Source of the DNA: Streptomyces sp. PKU-EA00015
GTDB taxonomy: Bacteria > Actinomycetota > Actinomycetes > Streptomycetales > Streptomycetaceae
Assembly: GCF_013387495.1 (NCBI RefSeq)
Contig: NZ_JABZEE010000003.1
Coordinates: 31,343 to 95,342, forward strand
Length of the DNA stretch: 64,000 nt
Direction of reading: 5' to 3'
Each line of letters begins with the position of its first letter. Position 1 is the stretch's first letter. A program made the position numbers and the translations under genes. The notes beneath the pieces are model-generated. The model saw only the letters and a list, made by a program, of their open reading frames with translations, searched no databases and had not been told where the DNA came from. Of the stretch, positions 51,492 to 59,818 are shown piece by piece.

Positions 51492-52529
51492 TCAGTGCGC
51501 CCGGTGACCCGCCAGTGGCGCGGTGGCCTCCCCGCTGCCCTCCCGTACGCCCCGCAGGAACTCCTGCAGCGCGTCCACCGACGTGTGCTCCGGCCGCCAC
51601 TCGAGCTCTTCCCGGGCCCGCGTGGAGTCCATCAGAGGCAGCCGCAGCACGGCGTCGAAGAGCTGCGGCGATGCCGGTACGAGGCGCATCGCCCAGGCCG
51701 CCGCCAGTGCGGCGTGCACGGGCCCCTTCGGCACCCGCACCACCCGGGCGTCCAGCAGCTCGCCGAGTACGTTCGCGTCCACCACGGGATCGGCGGTCAG
51801 GTTGAACGCTCCGCGCGCATCGAGAAGGACCGCCATGAGGTAGGCGCGTGCGGCGTCGTCGGTGTGCAGGACCTGGAACCGGAGCCCTTCGATGTCCGGC
51901 ACGACGGGGAGCAGCGACGGCCTGAGCAGCGGTCCGGGCAGGAAACGCCCGGCGAAGATGCGGCGTTGCTCGCTCGCGGAGCTCTCCTTGAACAGGAAGC
52001 CGGGGCGCATCCGCACCACCCGGACCTCCGGATGCCGCTCCTCGAAGGCGTCGAGCACCCGCTCCAGATAGGCCTTCTCACGGCAGTACGCGGCACCGGG
52101 CACGCCATGCGTGGGCCACGACTCGTCGACACCGGGCAGGGACTTGGGCCCGGGCGCATACGCGCCGACCGACGAGGCGTGCACCAGAACCGGTACGCGG
52201 GCCGCGACGACGGCGTCGAAGACCCGCAGCGAACCGAGGACGTTGCTCTGCCAGGTGGTGCCGGGATCGTGCGTGGGCTGGAACCGCCAGGCCAGGTGCA
52301 CCACCGCGTCGGCGTCCTCGAAAAGGCGGGCGAGGTCCGCCGTCGCGTCGTCGGCCGACAGGTCGGCCGACGCCCACTCGGTCCGGGACAGCCGCAGCTC
52401 CGGCATGCGGCGGGCCAGTCCGAGGACCGACGCGACACGCGAATCCCCCGAGAGCGCCCGCACCACACTGGTGCCTACGTTCCCCGTCGCTCCTGTGACC
52501 ACCACTCGCAGCCCTGTCGTCGTATTCAT
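51492..52529 (-). CDS. NAD-dependent epimerase/dehydratase (extended SDR)
   Basis: A 345-residue extended SDR: VVVTGATGNVGTSVVRAL (cofactor loop), VVHLAWRFQPTHDP, VHASSVGAYAPGP (catalytic serine) and a Tyr-x3-Lys in YCREKAYLE. The C-terminal substrate domain ends in the Leu-rich VDALQEFLRGV. ATG 52529. Convergent with the HAD gene and divergent from the methyltransferase. A sugar-nucleotide or small-ketone substrate cannot be told apart here. Confidence 0.83.
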   Translation of the reverse strand: MNTTTGLRVVVTGATGNVGTSVVRALSGDSRVASVLGLARRMPELRLSRTEWASADLSADDATADLARLFEDADAVVHLAWRFQPTHDPGTTWQSNVLGSLRVFDAVVAARVPVLVHASSVGAYAPGPKSLPGVDESWPTHGVPGAAYCREKAYLERVLDAFEERHPEVRVVRMRPGFLFKESSASEQRRIFAGRFLPGPLLRPSLLPVVPDIEGLRFQVLHTDDAARAYLMAVLLDARGAFNLTADPVVDANVLGELLDARVVRVPKGPVHAALAAAWAMRLVPASPQLFDAVLRLPLMDSTRAREELEWRPEHTSVDALQEFLRGVREGSGEATAPLAGHRAH

Positions 52530-52704
52530 CGGGTCTCCGTCGTGCTGTCGTTCCCGCATTCGGATGTCGGTGGCTTCCGGGTCCCCGCGGGGCACCGACC
52601 GAAACAGCAGGGACAGGAGTTGCCGGGATGAAAACCGCCGACGCGGGCACCCGGGGATCACGGCCGGGCGACGACCGCCCGCACGAGACCCCGAGGTGGC
52701 GACG

Positions 52705-53391
52705 ATGGTGACCATTGCGACGCCCGAGAGGACGCGCTCGCCCCGACTGCTGCGCACCCCGGGTGTGTACGTCCCGCAGGCGGACACGTTCCTGCTGGCC
52801 GACGCACTGGCGCGCGAGCCGCTGGGGCCCGGGGCCGACGTACTCGACGTCGGAACGGGCAGCGGAGTCCTGGCGCTCGCGGCCGCCCGGCGCGGTGCCC
52901 GGGTGACCGCCGTCGACACCTCCTGGAGTGCCGTGCTCACCACCCGCGCCAACGCCGCTCTCGCCGGTCAGCACGTCGAAGTGCTGCACGGCGACCTTCT
53001 CGCCCCGGCGGCCGGCCGTCGTTTCGACCTGATCGTCGGCAACCCGCCGTACGTGCCCGCGCCCAGGACGCGGCCGCCGCGGCGCGGCCCGGCCGTCGCC
53101 TGGGACGCGGGCCCCGACGGACGTGCGGTACTGGACCGGATCTGCGACGGCGCCGCGGAGCTCCTGCGGCGCCGGGGGGTGCTGCTGCTGGTGCACTCCG
53201 CGCTGTGCGGCGTGGCGCCCACCCTGGAGCGGCTGCGCCGCACTGGGCTGGATGCGGTCGTCACCGACCGCGAGCAGGTGCCCTTCGGGCCGGTCCTGAG
53301 GTCCCGTGCCGCATGGCTGCGCCGGCAGGGGCTGATCGCCCCTGGTGAGGACAAGGAAGAGCTGGTGATCGTCCGTGCCGACCGCATCTGA
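52705..53391 (+). CDS. HemK/PrmC-like class I methyltransferase
   Basis: A 228-residue SAM-dependent methyltransferase: an N-terminal GVYVPQADTFLLADAL segment, motif I VLDVGTGSGVLAL (residues 46-58), AVDTSWSAV, and the substrate motif NPPY at 113-116, which marks N-methylation of Gln/Asn or adenine. Overall it looks like the HemK2/archaeal-type short family. ATG 52705 or GTG 52708. It overlaps the CDGSH gene by 17 bases. Confidence 0.84.
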   Translation: MVTIATPERTRSPRLLRTPGVYVPQADTFLLADALAREPLGPGADVLDVGTGSGVLALAAARRGARVTAVDTSWSAVLTTRANAALAGQHVEVLHGDLLAPAAGRRFDLIVGNPPYVPAPRTRPPRRGPAVAWDAGPDGRAVLDRICDGAAELLRRRGVLLLVHSALCGVAPTLERLRRTGLDAVVTDREQVPFGPVLRSRAAWLRRQGLIAPGEDKEELVIVRADRI

Positions 53392-53575
53392 ACGGCCCTG
53401 CCGCATCACGCCGACCCGCGACGGCCCGCTGCTCGTCGAGGGCCCCGTCGACGTCGTCCTCGAGGACGGCACCGTCGCCACCTCGGACCGTTTCACGGTG
53501 GCGCTGTGCACGTGCCGCCGCAGCCGGGCCTACCCCTGGTGCGACACGAGCCATCGGCGCAAGGCCAAGGAGTGA
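53375..53575 (+). CDS. CDGSH-type iron-sulfur protein
   Basis: A 66-residue protein with CTCRRSRAYPWCDTSH, matching the C-x-C-x2-S-x3-P-x-C-D-x-S-H 2Fe-2S signature; the usual Gly of CDGSH is Thr. The start is GTG 53375 inside the end of the methyltransferase gene. A single-domain protein of this length is the small bacterial mitoNEET type. It probably handles electrons or an Fe-S cluster for the next gene's product. Confidence 0.86.
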   Translation: MPTASERPCRITPTRDGPLLVEGPVDVVLEDGTVATSDRFTVALCTCRRSRAYPWCDTSHRRKAKE

Positions 53576-53580
53576 GCGCG

Positions 53581-54600
53581 GTGCAACACGCCCCCACACC
53601 CCTCGGGCGGGGCACGACGGAGCGGGAACTGCCGCAGGCCCGCGGAGACCTGTCGGCCGCCGTCCTGGACGCCCTGCGGACCTCGCCCGCCCTGGCGCGG
53701 TTCCCCGGCGCCCACGAGGCCGAACAGGCCGATCCGCTCGGCGACGACCTGCAACTGGCGCTCTACGCCTGCTACGAACTGCACTACCTGGGCTTCACCG
53801 GCGTCGACCCGGCCTGGGAATGGGACCCGGAGCTGCTGCGGCTGCGCGCGGCCATGGAGGAGAACTTCCAGTGCGCCCTGCGCGCCGGGACCACCGGCCA
53901 CCCGGACCTCGACGACGCGCTCGACGCCCTGCTCGTCGAACCGGTCCGCGGCACCGGCGTCAGCCGGTACCTGCACGACGAGGGCTCGCTCTGGCAGCTG
54001 CGCGAGTACGCGGCCCAGCGCTCCCTGTACCACCTGAAGGAGGCCGACCCGCACGCCTGGGTCATCCCGCGCCTGCGCGGCCGGGCGAAAGCGGCGTTCG
54101 TCGCCGTGGAGTTCGACGAGTTCGGCGGCGGCCGACCCGAACGCGTCCACGCCCGGCTCTTCGCCGACCTCATGGCCGACCTACGCCTCGACACCGCCTA
54201 CGGCCGCTACGCGGACGCCGCGTCCGCACAGATGCTGGCGACGGTCAACCTGATGTCCCTGCTGGGACTGCACCGCGCCCACCGCGGCGCTCTGGTGGGG
54301 CACTTCGCCGCCGTCGAGATCACCTCGTCGCCCGCGTCCCGGAGGCTGGCCGCGGCGATGCGCCGCACCGGGGCGGGCAGTGCCGCCGAGCGTTTCTACG
54401 ACGAGCACGTCATCGCCGACGCCGTCCACGAACAGGTCGTGCGCCGGGACGTCATCGGCGGGCTCCTGGAGGACGAGCCCTCCCTCGCGCCGGAGGTGGC
54501 GTTCGGGATCGCGGCGACGGAGTTCGTCGAGGACCGGTTCGCCGAGCAACTGCTGGGCGCCTGGCGGCAAGGGGCCACGAGCCTGCGGACGCAGGTGTGA
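53581..54600 (+). CDS. Iron-containing redox enzyme, heme-oxygenase-like diiron (HDO) type
   Basis: A 339-residue all-helical protein from GTG 53581, five bases after the CDGSH stop. It has ALYACYELHYLGF, VAVEFDEFGGG, GHFAAVEITSS and the C-terminal DEHVIADAVHEQV with an HxxxDxxH pattern, a metal-ligand arrangement seen in HDO/iron-containing redox enzymes. These use dioxygen and a labile diiron site on amino-acid or fatty-acid-like substrates. CDGSH followed by this family is a recurrent actinobacterial pair. The substrate is unknown. Confidence 0.75.
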   Translation: MQHAPTPLGRGTTERELPQARGDLSAAVLDALRTSPALARFPGAHEAEQADPLGDDLQLALYACYELHYLGFTGVDPAWEWDPELLRLRAAMEENFQCALRAGTTGHPDLDDALDALLVEPVRGTGVSRYLHDEGSLWQLREYAAQRSLYHLKEADPHAWVIPRLRGRAKAAFVAVEFDEFGGGRPERVHARLFADLMADLRLDTAYGRYADAASAQMLATVNLMSLLGLHRAHRGALVGHFAAVEITSSPASRRLAAAMRRTGAGSAAERFYDEHVIADAVHEQVVRRDVIGGLLEDEPSLAPEVAFGIAATEFVEDRFAEQLLGAWRQGATSLRTQV

Positions 54601-54759
54601 GATGACACGGTGCCGTCGCGTGGTTCGACCGTACGGATACGAACCGCTACGCAACGTGATGGTCCACGTGGCGGAAAAGGGCGCTCCGGATCACAATGAG
54701 GCACCGGACGGACGTCGTTCCGCCGCGTGGCTGGGGGCCGCAGAAACCGGGAGACCACG

Positions 54760-55011
54760 ATGCTGATGCCCGACACGAGCGTCATCACCAGGCTGATTGC
54801 CCGCTACCGGGCCCAGGAACACCACCTCCTCGCCGCTCCGCACGACGAGCACGCCCGAAGACGCTTCGAGGACACCGCGTACACGCTGTGCGTCCTGATG
54901 TGCGAGCGCACGGCCCGTGAGGCGGTGCTGGCGGCCGAACGCTACGTGCACCGTCACATCCGCTCCGGTGCGCAGCCCATGGGCGAGCGCGCGGCGTCCG
55001 GCGGCTGCTGA
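54760..55011 (+). CDS. DUF5133 protein
   Basis: An 83-residue protein: LMPDTSVITRLIARYRAQEHHLLAAPHDEHARRRFEDTAYTLCVLMCERTAREAVLAAERYV is the DUF5133 pattern as I recall it. ATG 54760. It is common in Streptomyces, often near stress or differentiation genes, with no known function. The flanking gap holds a GGTTCG/CGAACC inverted repeat at 54622-54645. Confidence 0.78.
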   Translation: MLMPDTSVITRLIARYRAQEHHLLAAPHDEHARRRFEDTAYTLCVLMCERTAREAVLAAERYVHRHIRSGAQPMGERAASGGC

Positions 55012-55080
55012 CCGGACGGAACGTCCGCAGCGGCCGGCCGGACCGGCGAGGGAAGCCGGCCCGGACCAGGAAGGAGCAAG

Positions 55081-56319
55081 GTGCTCGAAGTCCGCAGAGC
55101 GCTTCCCGAGCCCGTCGTCGGCTTCGTACGCCGGCGCAGGGAACCCGTCGTCACGCAGACTCTGCGCTCCACGGCGGCGGCGACCATCTCCTACGTCGTC
55201 GCCCTGTACGCGGTCGACAGCACCGCTCCGCCGCTGACGGCCCCCCTCACCGCGCTCCTGGTCGTGCAGGTGACCCTCTACTCCACGCTCACCACCGGCG
55301 TACGGCGGGTGAACTCGGTCGTCGTCGGCGTGCTCATCGCCATCGGGTTCAGCGTGCTCGTCGGGCTGAGCTGGTGGAGCCTCGGTCTGATCATCCTGGC
55401 CTCCCTGGTGGTCGGACACTTCGTGCGCGTCGACGAGTTCGTCCCCGAGGTCGCGATCAGCGCCATGCTCGTGCTCGGTGTGACCCAGGTCGCCGACACC
55501 GCCTGGGACCGGGTGCTGGAGACCCTGATCGGGGCCGTGGTGGGTCTGCTGTTCAACGTCGTGTTCGTACCGCCCGTGTGGGTCGAGACGGCCGGTGACT
55601 CCATCGAGGACCTGGCGCGGCGCATGCGGCGGCTCCTGCTCCTGATCGGCGAGGAACTGACCCGCCCCACGCACGTCGAACGGGCCGCCGCCCGCCTCCA
55701 CGAGGCCCGCCGGCTCGACAACGACGTCGCCGACGTCGACGCGGCCCTGCGGCAGGCGGAGGACAGCCTGCGGCTCAACCCCCGCGTCAAGGAAGGGCTG
55801 CTGCACCGCATCGTGCTGCGCACCGGACTGGACACGCTGGAGATCTGCGCCGTCGTCCTGCGCGTCCTCGCGCGCACCATCACCGACCTCGCCAAGGAAC
55901 GCAGGGACGAGGCCCTGTTCACGCACGAGGTGGGCGTCGCCCTCCAGGAACTCCTCGGCCATGTCGCCGACACGCTCGTGAGCTTCGCCGTCCTCGTCAC
56001 CACCACGACCAGCGGCAGCGCGGACGCCGCCGAGGCCCGGCTCACCGGAGAACTCGCCGCCGCCCGCACCAGCCGCGACAATGCCGCGGACCTGCTGCTC
56101 CAGGGCATGCAGGAGGTGCCCCGCCACTGGCAGTTGTACGGCGCCCTGCTCACCGAGATCGACCGCATCCTCGACGAACTCGACCTCGACCACCGCTCGC
56201 GGCGTCTGATGGAGGAACTCGACCGTCACACCAGGGAGCAGCGGGCGCGCCGCCCGAAGCTCTCCGCGCTGCTGGACCGGGCGCGCAACCGCAGGCAGCG
56301 CCGGTCCGCCGCCCACTGA
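55081..56319 (+). CDS. Aromatic acid exporter-like (ArAE/FUSC) membrane protein
   Basis: A 412-residue protein from GTG 55081 with AAGGAG upstream. About six N-terminal helices (residues ~25-170: RSTAAATISYVVALYAV, APLTALLVVQVTLYSTLTTG, VVVGVLIAIGFSVLVGLSWWSLGLIILASLVVGHFV, LETLIGAVVGLLFNVVFVPPVWV) are followed by a long cytoplasmic coiled-coil region to the Arg-rich C-terminus. This is the ArAE/FUSC layout. Transported compound unknown. Confidence 0.82.
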   Translation: MLEVRRALPEPVVGFVRRRREPVVTQTLRSTAAATISYVVALYAVDSTAPPLTAPLTALLVVQVTLYSTLTTGVRRVNSVVVGVLIAIGFSVLVGLSWWSLGLIILASLVVGHFVRVDEFVPEVAISAMLVLGVTQVADTAWDRVLETLIGAVVGLLFNVVFVPPVWVETAGDSIEDLARRMRRLLLLIGEELTRPTHVERAAARLHEARRLDNDVADVDAALRQAEDSLRLNPRVKEGLLHRIVLRTGLDTLEICAVVLRVLARTITDLAKERRDEALFTHEVGVALQELLGHVADTLVSFAVLVTTTTSGSADAAEARLTGELAAARTSRDNAADLLLQGMQEVPRHWQLYGALLTEIDRILDELDLDHRSRRLMEELDRHTREQRARRPKLSALLDRARNRRQRRSAAH

Positions 56320-56470
56320 CCGGATGCCCGGCAGGAGACACCCACGAGGAACCGTCACCACCGAGGTCCCGGCTGCCCACCGCTGCCACCATGGCTCTGT
56401 GCTGGTGCGTCGTGCTCTTCTTCGCCTCGGCCGGGGCCGGTTCGGCGCATCTCACGGCGAGCGATGTGGT

Positions 56471-56487
56471 CGGGGACGCCGTCCCCG
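56471..56487. terminator. Hairpin in the exporter/CYP152 convergent gap
   Basis: CGGGGAC-gcc-GTCCCCG, a perfect 7-bp stem with a 3-base loop, in the 201-base gap between convergent genes. Confidence 0.4.
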
Positions 56488-56520
56488 CCTCCGGTGCGGC
56501 AGCCCGGTGAGGCGAGGGAC

Positions 56521-57786
56521 TCAGCCCTCCGGAGCGGACCGCACGTCGATCACGAAACCGTCGGCGGGGCGGGTGGGGATCCGGCTCAACGGGATGGACA
56601 GATCCTGCGCAGGCACCTCGTACTCGAGCCGCGCCAGCCGCACGGCCAGCGTCGCCAGGAGCGCGACCGTGACGTCCTCGCCCGGACAGCGGTGGCCGGT
56701 CGCCGCATCGCCGCCGCCCTGCGGAATGAGCGCGTACGGGTCGGCGGGAGGGCCGGCGGTGAAGCGGGCCGGGTCGAAGGCGTACGGGTGGGGCCACAGG
56801 GCCGGGTCGTGCTGGTGGCCGTACACGTCGAGGACGATCAGCGTGCCCTCGGCGATCTCCGCGTCCTCGTAACGCACGTCCGCCGCTGCCAGCCCGACCA
56901 CGAAGGGCACGAACGGGTAGAACCGGCGCACCTCGTGGGTGAACGCCTCTGCGTACGCGGGATCGCCCGTGCGCAGTGCGTCGCGGTGCTGGGGCCAGCG
57001 GTGCAGCGCGTGCGCGGCGAACGTCAGGTACCAGGCGACCGCGGCGGTCGGGCGCACGATGTTCAGCACCTCCACCGCCGCCGTGTGCGTGTCCAGCGGT
57101 CGTCCGCCCGCCTCCTGGTGCAGAGCGACGGCCCGCAGGGCCGAGCCGCGGGGCGCGCCGTCCTCGTCCGGGACCGCGTCGTCGCGCACCGCCTCGATGA
57201 GCTCCGCGATCCGCGCCTCCTGCCGGGCGCGGGCCTGGCGCGCCCGCCAGTGCCGGGGGCCCGCCGTGGCGAAGCCGTCGACCATGGCCACGAGGTCGTC
57301 CGCCACGGCCGGGACCTCGGCGTCGCCGAGCGGCATGCCCGCCCACGAGCAGACCGCGCGGGTGATCACCCGCGCGGTCTCGGTGAACAGCTCCGTCCGC
57401 GTCGAGGCGGCCCACGACCGGGACGCGAGGTCCCACTCCGTGCCGGCGCTCTCCGCGAGAGAACCGACGGCCGCCTCGTCCTTGAGCAGGGACACCAACA
57501 GCGCCTTGCGCACCCGGTGGCTCTCGCCGTCCAGGGTGTGCACGGCCCCGCGCCCGAACAGCGTGTCGACCACGGGGCCGGGCAGCGCGGCGCGGCGGAC
57601 GACGTGCCGTTCGTCGTAGAAGAAGCGCGCCGCGTCCGCGCCGTGCAGCACGACGGCGCGGCGGCCGAGGAAGCGGGTGGTGACGGGCGCTCCGCCCTCC
57701 CGGCGCAGCAGGTCCGGGATCCAGGCGTAGCCCTGGGTCAGAGCGGAGAGGGTGGCGTCGGGGCGCAGTGTCTCGCGGAGATCCAT
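56521..57786 (-). CDS. CYP152-like fatty-acid peroxygenase (cytochrome P450)
   Basis: A 421-residue P450. In place of the usual acidic/Thr oxygen-activation motif it has NIVRPTAAVAWYLTF with Arg245-Pro246, the signature of CYP152 peroxygenases, where the Arg binds the fatty-acid carboxylate and H2O2 is the oxidant. The haem loop GGGDAATGHRCPGE has Cys367 as ligand; HEVRRFYPFVPFVVG fits the ExxR region. It lies 55 bases downstream of a SigB-family sigma factor on the same strand, so cotranscription is possible. It should hydroxylate or decarboxylate fatty acids. Confidence 0.86.
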   Translation of the reverse strand: MDLRETLRPDATLSALTQGYAWIPDLLRREGGAPVTTRFLGRRAVVLHGADAARFFYDERHVVRRAALPGPVVDTLFGRGAVHTLDGESHRVRKALLVSLLKDEAAVGSLAESAGTEWDLASRSWAASTRTELFTETARVITRAVCSWAGMPLGDAEVPAVADDLVAMVDGFATAGPRHWRARQARARQEARIAELIEAVRDDAVPDEDGAPRGSALRAVALHQEAGGRPLDTHTAAVEVLNIVRPTAAVAWYLTFAAHALHRWPQHRDALRTGDPAYAEAFTHEVRRFYPFVPFVVGLAAADVRYEDAEIAEGTLIVLDVYGHQHDPALWPHPYAFDPARFTAGPPADPYALIPQGGGDAATGHRCPGEDVTVALLATLAVRLARLEYEVPAQDLSIPLSRIPTRPADGFVIDVRSAPEG

Positions 57787-57841
57787 GCGCTCAGGGTTCC
57801 CCGCCGCGCGGGCGGAATGCTCCCTTTCGTCGCATTACCGC

Positions 57842-58630
57842 TCATGCGGCGTCCCGCATGACCTCGCTGCGCAGCTGATCGCAGCAGCGGCTGATGAGCC
57901 GGGACACGTGCATCTGGGAGATGCCGAGCGTCTGGGCGATGCTGCTCTGTGTCATGTCGCGGAAGAAGCGCATGTAGAGGATGTTCTGCTCCCGCTCGGG
58001 CAGCTTGCGCAGGCCGGGTTTGACCGCCTCCCGGTCGACGAGGACGTCGATCGCGGGATCGGCGGAGCCGAGCGTGTCGCCGAGGGAGTAGCCGTCGTCC
58101 GCGCCCGGCAGCTCGGCGTCCAGGGACAGGGTCGTGAAGCTCTCCAGGGCCTCGAGCCCGAGGAGCGCGTCCTCCTCGCACACGCCGGCGCGTTCGGCGA
58201 TCTCGGCGACCGTGGGGGAGCGGCCGGAGATGGTCTGGCTCAGGTCCTGGCGCGCGAAGCGGACGCGGTTGCGCAGGTCCTGCACCCGGCGGGGTACGTG
58301 CAGGGCCCACATGTGGTCGCGGAAATGGCGCTTGACCTCGCCGACGACGGTGGGGACGGCGAAGCTCTCGAAAGCGCCGCGCGAGGGGTCGTAGCGGTCG
58401 ACGGCCTTCACGAGGCCGAGTGCGGCGACCTGTTGCAGGTCCTCGAGGGATTCGCCGCGGTTGCGAAACCGGCCCGCGATCCGTTCCGCCATGGGCAACC
58501 AGGCCGCCACGATCTCCTGCCGCAGCTCCTGCCGCTCAGGGCCGTCGTCCAGCTCGGCCATCCTCCGAAAGGCGTCTGCGGTGTCGGGGGCATCGGAGTG
58601 CGAGTGCTTGCTTTGTGCCAGCGTGCGCAT
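57842..58630 (-). CDS. SigB/SigF-family RNA polymerase sigma factor
   Basis: A 262-residue group 3 sigma factor: region 2 (LPMAERIAGRFRNRGESLEDLQQVAALGLVKAVDRYDPSRGAFESFAVPTVVGEVKRHFRDHMWALHVPRR), region 3, and region 4 (LPEREQNILYMRFFRDMTQSSIAQTLGISQMHVSRLISRCCDQLR). Typical of the Streptomyces SigB/F/G/H/I/K/L/M/N group controlling osmotic stress and differentiation; which member cannot be fixed from sequence alone. The 196-base upstream region has no clear GNNT-N14-16-GGGTAY promoter. Confidence 0.9.
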   Translation of the reverse strand: MRTLAQSKHSHSDAPDTADAFRRMAELDDGPERQELRQEIVAAWLPMAERIAGRFRNRGESLEDLQQVAALGLVKAVDRYDPSRGAFESFAVPTVVGEVKRHFRDHMWALHVPRRVQDLRNRVRFARQDLSQTISGRSPTVAEIAERAGVCEEDALLGLEALESFTTLSLDAELPGADDGYSLGDTLGSADPAIDVLVDREAVKPGLRKLPEREQNILYMRFFRDMTQSSIAQTLGISQMHVSRLISRCCDQLRSEVMRDAA

Positions 58631-58826
58631 GATGTCGGGTCTTCCTGCAGGGTGTGGTGCCTTGAAGGATTCGACTCACCCGCAGAAGCGGTCCCTGGGC
58701 CGGTCTCCCGCACCCGGAGCCTCGGCTCCCGCGGGGTGTGCTCCGTCCGAAGCACAACACGCGGCTGCCCGGGACTTCACAGCCAAAACGTGGCACAGAG
58801 GGCGCTTTTCCCCCCGGGGGACGGCC

Positions 58827-59567
58827 TCACAGGGCGGCGGGCGCCCGCACCGGCAGGTGGTACACGGCGAACGCGTGCCCGATGACCGGCTGGGCGACGT
58901 TGCGCACCTTCACACCGCCCGCGGTCAGGCCGTGCTCGGAGCCCAGATGCGCGTGCCCGTGCACCGCGAGGTCGGCACGGCCCTCGTCCACCGCCTCGGC
59001 CAGCAGATAACTGCCCAGGAACGGGTAGATCTCCGGCGGCTCACCGGCCAGCGTGTCCGGTACGGGGGAGTAGTGCGTCAGCGCGATCCGCACGGCGCAG
59101 CCGCGCTCCTCGAGCTCCAGCAGCGAACGGCACAGGTCCGCCGCACACCGCCGGGTGTAGCGGACGAACGCCTTCATCTCCGGCTCCCCGAACTCGCCCG
59201 CGCTGCGCCCCGCGAACCCCCCGCAGAAGCCCTTCGTACCGGCGACCCCGAGCCGGGTGCCGTCGATGTCCAGCACGGCCGCCGAGCCCTCGAGGACCGT
59301 GACCCCGGCCCGCTGGAGGACCATGGTGACCTTGTCATCCTGGTCGCTTTGGTAGTCGTGGTTGCCCAGCACGGCGACGACGGGCAGGGGCAGCCCCTCC
59401 ACCTCCGCCGCCACCACCTGCGCCTCCTCCACCGTGCCGTGGCGCGTCAGGTCACCGGCCAGCAGCAGGACGTCGGCGCTCTCGCCGAGGGTGTCGAAGG
59501 CCGGACGCAGCGCACCGTGGCTGTCCGGGCCCATATGGATGTCTCCGACGGCGGCTACGCGAATCAC
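58827..59567 (-). CDS. Calcineurin-like metallophosphoesterase
   Basis: A 246-residue protein from GTG 59567 with GAGGAG upstream, overlapping the BON gene stop (GTGA). The dimetal motifs are intact: GDIHMG (Asp9, His11), GDLTR, GNHD, and HGHAHLG near the C-terminus. It also has ALTHYSPVP. It may hydrolyse phosphodiesters or nucleotides. Its tight coupling to a nucleotidyltransferase gene suggests opposing reactions on one substrate (inference). Confidence 0.85.
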   Translation of the reverse strand: MIRVAAVGDIHMGPDSHGALRPAFDTLGESADVLLLAGDLTRHGTVEEAQVVAAEVEGLPLPVVAVLGNHDYQSDQDDKVTMVLQRAGVTVLEGSAAVLDIDGTRLGVAGTKGFCGGFAGRSAGEFGEPEMKAFVRYTRRCAADLCRSLLELEERGCAVRIALTHYSPVPDTLAGEPPEIYPFLGSYLLAEAVDEGRADLAVHGHAHLGSEHGLTAGGVKVRNVAQPVIGHAFAVYHLPVRAPAAL

Positions 59568-59818
59568 TCCAGCTCCTCGGGGCGTTCGGGGGCCGTCGCG
59601 CCGGCGATCACCAGATCGGCCCGCATCGGCAGCCCGCCGAGTTCGGCTTCGGCGATGCGCAGGATCTCGGCCCTGCACGAAGCGCTGGACACGGTGCCGT
59701 TCAGGTGCACGTATCCACCGCGCATATCGATCTGGACGCCCAGTTCGGCGATGTCCTCCTCCGCGAGCCGCTCGCGCAACCGCGCGATGCGGTACTCGGA
59801 CGCCTCGAGGCGGGTCAT
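59564..59818 (-). CDS. BON-domain protein
   Basis: An 84-residue protein whose central part (RIARLRERLAEEDIAELGVQIDMRGGYVHLNGTVSSASCRAEILRIAEAEL) is a BON domain, a small lipid- or ligand-binding fold. No signal peptide, so probably cytoplasmic. The ATG overlaps the upstream nucleotidyltransferase stop (ATGA), and its stop overlaps the phosphoesterase start. Confidence 0.8.
   Translation of the reverse strand: MTRLEASEYRIARLRERLAEEDIAELGVQIDMRGGYVHLNGTVSSASCRAEILRIAEAELGGLPMRADLVIAGATAPERPEELE

Noticed and set aside
54622..54645. GGTTCG/CGAACC inverted repeat as operator or tRNA-like element
   Set aside because: Its centre is one base off the inner CCGTACGG palindrome, there is no cloverleaf, and six-base arms with a 12-base spacing are weak evidence.
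56391..56510. A 39-codon ORF starting MALCWCVVLFFASAGAGSAH in the exporter/CYP152 gap
   Set aside because: It has a hydrophobic start but no ribosome site and includes the terminator-like hairpin; too little support to call a gene.
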